Below, piece after piece: positions 6,519 through 11,456 of a DNA stretch of 11,456 nucleotides. A model generated the notes under the pieces. The model was not told the DNA's origin. It saw nothing but the letters and a program-made list of their open reading frames with translations, and did no database searches. Positions within the stretch are counted from its first letter, which is position 1; every line of letters begins with the position of its first letter. The DNA is from Bacteroidota bacterium (lineage in GTDB: Bacteria; Bacteroidota; Bacteroidia; Cytophagales; Cyclobacteriaceae), in the NCBI GenBank assembly GCA_024643595.1, contig JAHEMS010000065.1, positions 1 to 11,456 on the forward strand, written 5' to 3'. The translations under genes were made by a program, and so were the position numbers.

Positions 6519-9500
6519 CTATGATGGCAGGTAAAATACATAGTTAAAATCAAAATCAATGTAGTCATCCATATTTGTCCACCGCTTGCGGGATTCCTCA
6601 TTCTCTTTTTTGCGACTAGCCTGCAGCATGATAATGGACCTGCAAATTAAATCATCAATTTCCGTTAATGTCGGTGGAATTGAACTCAAGGCGAGGTACA
6701 TATTACCCTCTTCGGCCACCCCATATACTTTTGTAAAAATCCCATTAAACTTATTTCCTTCAATAATTTCTTTGATGTAATTGTCGGATAACAAATTCAA
6801 ATCACGCCCCCCTATTCTGGATAGTAATTGAATCAATTTGAAACGAATATCAATGGCCTGATTACTTCCAAAATTATATTGCGAAAAGTCAATGGAAGCC
6901 GATTTAGACAGGGCGGAGTCGAGGTAAACAAACGTAAGCGGGTCTGTGGCTTTCTCATATAATTTTTCTGACATAAAAATATAGGCAAACACTTTTTGAT
7001 TTTGTGTTTCAAATTTTTCAGCTATCTCTTCGGCTTCATCCTGTTTTCCTATGACCGCCAGATTGACCGCTAAATCCCTCAATTGATTCAGGAAAAACGT
7101 CTTCTCCAGATACTCGTATTTATCACGCGAAGCAGCAAAGTTATTTTTATTAAATCCCTTATAGTAAGTGAGAGCAGCTTCAATGTCTCCGGATTCAAAC
7201 AAACGATTAGCCATGATCAGGTATAATAAATTTCGGTCAAATCCAGCCCCGGCAACATGCGCATCAGTAATGGAAATAATCCGATTAAATATGTCGTTAT
7301 CTATCGGATAATTATTATCATAAAACTTAGCGCCACTATACGGCTTGACCTCAAATGCTTTGGCAATCCAAAAATGCAGCATGGAAAAATCTTCCTCGTT
7401 GCTATATAATGTTGAAAATAAATTATGCTTGTCCAGGTATCTAAAAAACAGGTCCGTGTGATAAGTCCAGCTGAACCAGCCTTCCATGTAATCCGGATAA
7501 ATAAAAAGCTGCTTTCGTTGATAGGTGCGGGTGCGTACACCATCTCCAAAATAAGGTATCGTAATCGATACTGTTTCTTCCAGGAAATCTTTGCTCACCG
7601 ATTGAAAATTAGAAATAGCTTCGCTGAGTTGAGATTCCAATAACTGTTGATCCACCGGATGACCTCCATCGAACCAATATTTATGCATAAACATGGCCCT
7701 CCGTTTCTTATTCATCGCCAATAGGTAATGGCGTTCATTACTATCCTGAATATTACGAATCAGCGCTTCATAATCATCTGCCAGCGCATTGAAAACCGTT
7801 CTCTTGGCGAGGCATAGATTAGGGAAAAAATATCCTTTATAGGAGCGCAAAATATTCTTACTGATATTCACCCGGTACAGATGACTCATGTATCCTGCCC
7901 GTATGACCGCGTTCCGGTAAATAGTGAGCGGGGTATCTGTTGGATAATTTTTCCCCAGCCAGGCTATCATTTCACCCACCCGATCACGATAATTGAACTG
8001 GTAAAAAATAGCCAGAATGTGATTATAATTATTGAAAAGACTTCCCGTGAAATAATCATCCTGACCAGACTCTTTTATTTTTTCAAAGCATGAAATAACC
8101 TGATTGACCTCACCCACCGCGGCATACAGCGAAGCCAGGGTGTGATAACCACCATTAAAATTATTGGCCACACGACCGTTAATTTCATAGCTACCCCGCG
8201 CATAATATGTATTGAACGAAACTGGTTCAGTGCCCTTATTAAACGGAGAAATAATCTGCAACATGGCATTGATCTGTTCACTTGTCGCATGGCCAAAAGT
8301 TAGCCATTGTTGGATTGCATAATTCAATTCAATTGAAATAGTTGCCGTTGCAAACTCGGTTTTTTGGTAAAATGCAGACGCCACATTATATCCTACTGTT
8401 GAAAATTCAGCAAGTGCTTTCTCTGATTCAGCTGATGGATTATAGTAGTTATTGTAGCTCAGTAATGTGGTAAACTGGTTTACTTCTGACAATAAGAGCG
8501 GATAATCCACTTCTTCTTTCAATTTTTCTTTTAGCGCATCCCCTGCGAAGACTATTAAATCAGATACCAATCTACTTCGGTCGTGTTTATCAAATTTCAA
8601 TAATTGCTCCAGGGCTTCGATGGAAAGAGTTGATCGATCTTTACCTTCCAACGTGGCCAGGTATTTCATCATATGCCCTGGCTCGTACCGTTCCTGAATG
8701 ATCAGTGGGAAAACTTTCGAATCATTTCCCACCTCAACACTTTTCATCAATTGATTCAGATCTCCTCTTACCCTTTGTATGACTACGTCATTTTGCTTTT
8801 GTTCTGCATCGTACCAATAAAATCCGGTCAGGAATAACATGATCACAATGGCCAGTCCTACCGCTATTCGTTGAGGACCATATTTCATAAAGGCTCGTGT
8901 AACCATTACGCGCTTCGCGCTTTCTTTCAAAAACTGGCGAACATCACTCAAAACACGGTCCGCTTTCAGCAGTGCTTCTTGTTGATCCTCTTCAATTTCT
9001 GAGTATCGCTTAATCCTTGCGCTATTCGGTTTACACTCATTATACCAATTTTCAAAATAAGTTAACGGTCCGATCGGTAAAAGATATCCGCTGCTTTTAC
9101 CGCTTTGTTTCCAGCGGTCGAGTTGCTTTCTGAAATCCAGGTAAGTGGTATAGAATTCAAATTCACGGTTAGCCCACGTGTTAAGTTTATTCCAATTCCG
9201 AATTAAACTTTCATGAGTGATATCCAGAACGGTCTCTGAGGTTAATGAAACAGAAGAATCATCCGCTGATTTAAACGGCCTGACAAATGAATTTGCCTCT
9301 TCACGATAAATACTTAATACCGACCCCACCACCTCAACACCGCAATCCGGATCATTAATTATACCCGTTATCTCGGCCAGCGACATTCTGTTCCTTACTG
9401 CCCTGCTGTTATCAATTTTTGTAAGACAACTAAATGCGATCGCGATAATCCGTTTTGCTTTCTGCGCTGATAATTCCTTGCCAGGATGATTGCGCTTAAA

Positions 9501-10574
9501 ATATTCCCAGGCAGTTTCATACAATATATTCGCATGAATTTCAATTACTTTATTGAGTCCTGTTTCTTGAAAATATCGTTTCTTGTATTCAGGTTGCTGG
9601 CTAAACCAATCACTGAAAGCCTGCTGATCATTATCCGGCAAGTCTGTTGAAGGCATTCCACCCACCATGGCATAATGGACTAAATCCATTTCCGTCTGAC
9701 CTCTGTCGGCCGCGAGCCAAACCTGACTTAGCGCATGCTGTAATATGGGAAGTTGGTCTACCCCTTCAGCAATATCATAAACCAGTCGTTCAATGAGTCG
9801 CTGAGAAATACGATTGCCGCTTAGTATGGCTGGCTCCTCGATAACCTGCTTAAGATCTTTGCGCTTGAGGCGAGGTACAAAAAATTGTGAAAATCCAATG
9901 TACTCGGCGAGCCCACGAAAGGCGGAACATTGACCAATAAAATCAGATCGCATCGTGCAAACCACGTATACTGGAATATTCTTTTTTATGGCTATGCGTG
10001 CTGTTTCCAGTATAAGGTTGACCACGACTTGAGAATCCTGGGATGGCGCTTCATTGGAAAAATTTTCAGGGTTAGTAAAAAATTCTTCAAACTGATCCAC
10101 CAGTATCATCAGGTTTGCTGCCTTTCTCTTTTTATCTTTTTTTACCTGGTCGTCTGCAAGGATCCATTGTTCATCCTGTTCGTCAATGTAGTATTCGGAA
10201 TTTGTATATAAATCGATTAATGAAGAAAATCCCCTCCTTAATTCCGTCTCAACACTAGCCGCCTTAAGTTCAAATTTGTCAGCGAGTGCAACGGCCATAT
10301 TTTTGACGGGGCTTCGTTCGGGGCGGAAATCAGCGACAATCCAGTTGGTGTACTTGGCTTTAAAAAAACCAGCCCGTGCATTAGGAATTAACCCAGCAAA
10401 AATTAATGATGACTTCCCTTCACCGGAAGCACCTGTCACCATCAGAAACTTATTTTGTTCTAATAAGGCAGTTATCTGATCAATCTGGAGATCCCTACCT
10501 TTAAAGTACAGACTTTCTTCCTCCGTAAAAGAGCGGAGGCCAGTATAGGGACATATCGTTTGCTGGTCAAACAT
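6519..10574 (-). CDS. STAND NTPase (nSTAND1-like) with one membrane helix and a large helical-repeat C-terminus
   Basis: The protein has 1351 residues. The N-terminus is typical of the nSTAND1 group: CPYTGLRSFTEEE, a FKGRD segment, Walker A GASGEGKSS (48-56), Walker B LMILVDQFEE (155-164), CTMRSDF with Arg209, LPILQHAL (275-282) and, in the winged-helix part, DITHESLIRNW (451-461). One hydrophobic helix at ~568-587 follows a basic stretch (KRVMVTR, KYGPQR), so residues 1-567 should be cytoplasmic and the remaining ~760 outside. That part is helical with TPR-like units (for example 1113-1140 and 1165-1188); WD40 repeats, common after this ATPase, are not seen. By family, STAND proteins are ATP-driven switches that assemble on sensing a trigger, including in phage defence. 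The start overlaps the upstream stop by one base (TAATG), and the stop abuts the next start. All ATPase motifs look intact. The trigger and output are unknown. Confidence 0.9.
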   Translation of the reverse strand: MFDQQTICPYTGLRSFTEEESLYFKGRDLQIDQITALLEQNKFLMVTGASGEGKSSLIFAGLIPNARAGFFKAKYTNWIVADFRPERSPVKNMAVALADKFELKAASVETELRRGFSSLIDLYTNSEYYIDEQDEQWILADDQVKKDKKRKAANLMILVDQFEEFFTNPENFSNEAPSQDSQVVVNLILETARIAIKKNIPVYVVCTMRSDFIGQCSAFRGLAEYIGFSQFFVPRLKRKDLKQVIEEPAILSGNRISQRLIERLVYDIAEGVDQLPILQHALSQVWLAADRGQTEMDLVHYAMVGGMPSTDLPDNDQQAFSDWFSQQPEYKKRYFQETGLNKVIEIHANILYETAWEYFKRNHPGKELSAQKAKRIIAIAFSCLTKIDNSRAVRNRMSLAEITGIINDPDCGVEVVGSVLSIYREEANSFVRPFKSADDSSVSLTSETVLDITHESLIRNWNKLNTWANREFEFYTTYLDFRKQLDRWKQSGKSSGYLLPIGPLTYFENWYNECKPNSARIKRYSEIEEDQQEALLKADRVLSDVRQFLKESAKRVMVTRAFMKYGPQRIAVGLAIVIMLFLTGFYWYDAEQKQNDVVIQRVRGDLNQLMKSVEVGNDSKVFPLIIQERYEPGHMMKYLATLEGKDRSTLSIEALEQLLKFDKHDRSRLVSDLIVFAGDALKEKLKEEVDYPLLLSEVNQFTTLLSYNNYYNPSAESEKALAEFSTVGYNVASAFYQKTEFATATISIELNYAIQQWLTFGHATSEQINAMLQIISPFNKGTEPVSFNTYYARGSYEINGRVANNFNGGYHTLASLYAAVGEVNQVISCFEKIKESGQDDYFTGSLFNNYNHILAIFYQFNYRDRVGEMIAWLGKNYPTDTPLTIYRNAVIRAGYMSHLYRVNISKNILRSYKGYFFPNLCLAKRTVFNALADDYEALIRNIQDSNERHYLLAMNKKRRAMFMHKYWFDGGHPVDQQLLESQLSEAISNFQSVSKDFLEETVSITIPYFGDGVRTRTYQRKQLFIYPDYMEGWFSWTYHTDLFFRYLDKHNLFSTLYSNEEDFSMLHFWIAKAFEVKPYSGAKFYDNNYPIDNDIFNRIISITDAHVAGAGFDRNLLYLIMANRLFESGDIEAALTYYKGFNKNNFAASRDKYEYLEKTFFLNQLRDLAVNLAVIGKQDEAEEIAEKFETQNQKVFAYIFMSEKLYEKATDPLTFVYLDSALSKSASIDFSQYNFGSNQAIDIRFKLIQLLSRIGGRDLNLLSDNYIKEIIEGNKFNGIFTKVYGVAEEGNMYLALSSIPPTLTEIDDLICRSIIMLQASRKKENEESRKRWTNMDDYIDFDFNYVFYLPS

Positions 10575-11456
10575 TATCGGTATTCATTTATGTAGGGTAG
10601 ATACCTGCGACCAAATATGAATTCATTATCCCTGAAGTTTTTCCATTCCGGCTTTGTCTCCAATGACAGATTATATCCCTTAACAATATTGAATAAAAAA
10701 TTTGCCTGGTCGCTGGTAGAAATTAGTTCTGGAACCTCAGCGGTAGCATTATAAAGTGCTCCATAGAAACTGTGTGCCAGGCTAAATCGGGTGAAGGCAT
10801 CAAATTTATTAAAAGAATTTTTAATGGTTTTATAGGCTTCCTCAACATTTTCATCAGGATTTAAATACATTAACGCAATCGCTACATTTAACCGATTTGG
10901 TTGAAAGTCAGAGGCGCTTTTAATTCGATTCATTTCTTTTTTTGCCGAGTCGATGAGCTGTGCCGCCATGACCGGAGATGCCCCCGACAAGGAAATCAAC
11001 TGACTGGCATAGCCATATAACGATGATCGGTTTATTTCTTTTTTAAAAACATTTAAAAGGTGATAGGCAAGATCAATTCGATTATGCTGAACAAGATTCG
11101 CTATGGCTCTGGCTACCATTTCAAATGAGTAGGAGTTCGCAAACCCTAAGTTTTTATACTGAAAAGCATTCAGCAATTTTTCCGTCTGAATCAGCTCCAG
11201 GTATTGTATCGCAGATGCAGGTTCATTGGCATTAAATTTAGCATTACCCAGATGAAGCAGAAGAACATTAAGATCAACATCCTTTTTGCGTACGCCCAAA
11301 GCAGAAATAATATTTTCCATGATTTCGGCATTCATTTGATTGTGTAAAAACCAGGCTCTGCTTGATTGCATAATATTATAATCAAGCAGCCACAGCTCAA
11401 ATAACTTTAAATCATTTTCGGAAGTGTAAAATTCATCCAGAAGGTGATTAGCAATG
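10574..11456 (-). CDS. Helical-repeat protein paralogous to the C-terminus of the STAND protein (5' end cut by window edge)
   Basis: The reading frame is open to the right edge, giving 293 visible residues; the Met encoded at 11371 is internal, since the 28 codons before it read as good protein in register with the paralogue. The sequence is alpha-helical and TPR-like. It aligns co-linearly and almost end to end with residues ~1060-1351 of the STAND protein. For example NVLLLHLGNAKFNANEPASA matches NLLYLIMANRLFESGDIEAA, MENIISA matches FNRIISI, QLIDSAKK matches VYLDSALS, and both end in an aromatic tail after W-x-N-x-x-D. The missing N-terminal part may therefore be a second STAND ATPase with a membrane helix, or the gene may encode only the repeat domain. 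The stop shares one base with the STAND start codon, which points to translational coupling and a shared operon. Confidence 0.82.
   Translation of the reverse strand, partial: IANHLLDEFYTSENDLKLFELWLLDYNIMQSSRAWFLHNQMNAEIMENIISALGVRKKDVDLNVLLLHLGNAKFNANEPASAIQYLELIQTEKLLNAFQYKNLGFANSYSFEMVARAIANLVQHNRIDLAYHLLNVFKKEINRSSLYGYASQLISLSGASPVMAAQLIDSAKKEMNRIKSASDFQPNRLNVAIALMYLNPDENVEEAYKTIKNSFNKFDAFTRFSLAHSFYGALYNATAEVPELISTSDQANFLFNIVKGYNLSLETKPEWKNFRDNEFIFGRRYLPYINEYR

Noticed and set aside
6586..10479. Several plus-strand open frames of 64-93 codons, and short minus-strand frames, inside the STAND gene
   Set aside because: They overlap a long, well-supported coding sequence in other frames and show no domain or ribosome binding site of note.
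1..11456. Mobile element, CRISPR array, tRNA or attachment site that would mark an island
   Set aside because: I saw no transposase or integrase, no regularly spaced repeats, and no tRNA-like fold in the window.

Overview
The window looks like a Bacteroidota chromosome, most likely a Cytophagales-type bacterium. It is fairly AT-rich and its genes mostly lack strong Shine-Dalgarno sites. One start carries a Bacteroidota-type promoter (TTTG, 20 nt, TAnnTTTG), and one gene encodes a DUF4956 membrane protein of the form common in that phylum. This assignment is an inference, because no rRNA or marker gene is present. I found no tRNA, rRNA, CRISPR array or insertion sequence.

There are three transcription units. 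(1) Positions 1-1856, minus strand: the first 618 codons of a TIR / TolB-like / TPR protein, cut by the left edge and preceded by a promoter that sits almost on the start codon. (2) Positions 1938-3971, plus strand, divergent from unit 1: a DUF4956 membrane protein followed 30 nt later by an exported purple-acid-phosphatase-type metallophosphoesterase. (3) Positions 11456-3994, minus strand, convergent with unit 2: a tightly packed operon. In transcription order it holds a helical-repeat protein cut by the right edge, a 1351-residue STAND NTPase with one membrane helix, a protein with seven predicted membrane helices, and a soluble TPR / SLOG-like / degenerate nucleotide-cyclase-like protein. 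The junctions are a 1-nt overlap (TAATG), zero gap (TAGATG) and 14 nt.

The operon of unit 3 is the most interesting part. The 293 visible residues of the first protein align along their whole length with the last ~290 residues of the STAND protein, so two paralogous C-terminal domains are encoded back to back. In the STAND protein the ATPase is followed by one membrane helix with positive charge on its N-terminal side. This predicts a cytoplasmic ATPase switch joined to a ~760-residue helical-repeat domain on the outer face of the membrane. The multi-pass protein and the soluble scaffold with possible nucleotide-binding domains would complete a membrane-spanning signalling or defence complex. 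The nearby TIR protein keeps the Glu typical of TIR NADases and could be an effector or a separate sensor. The domain calls rest on recognisable motifs; the joint function is a hypothesis.
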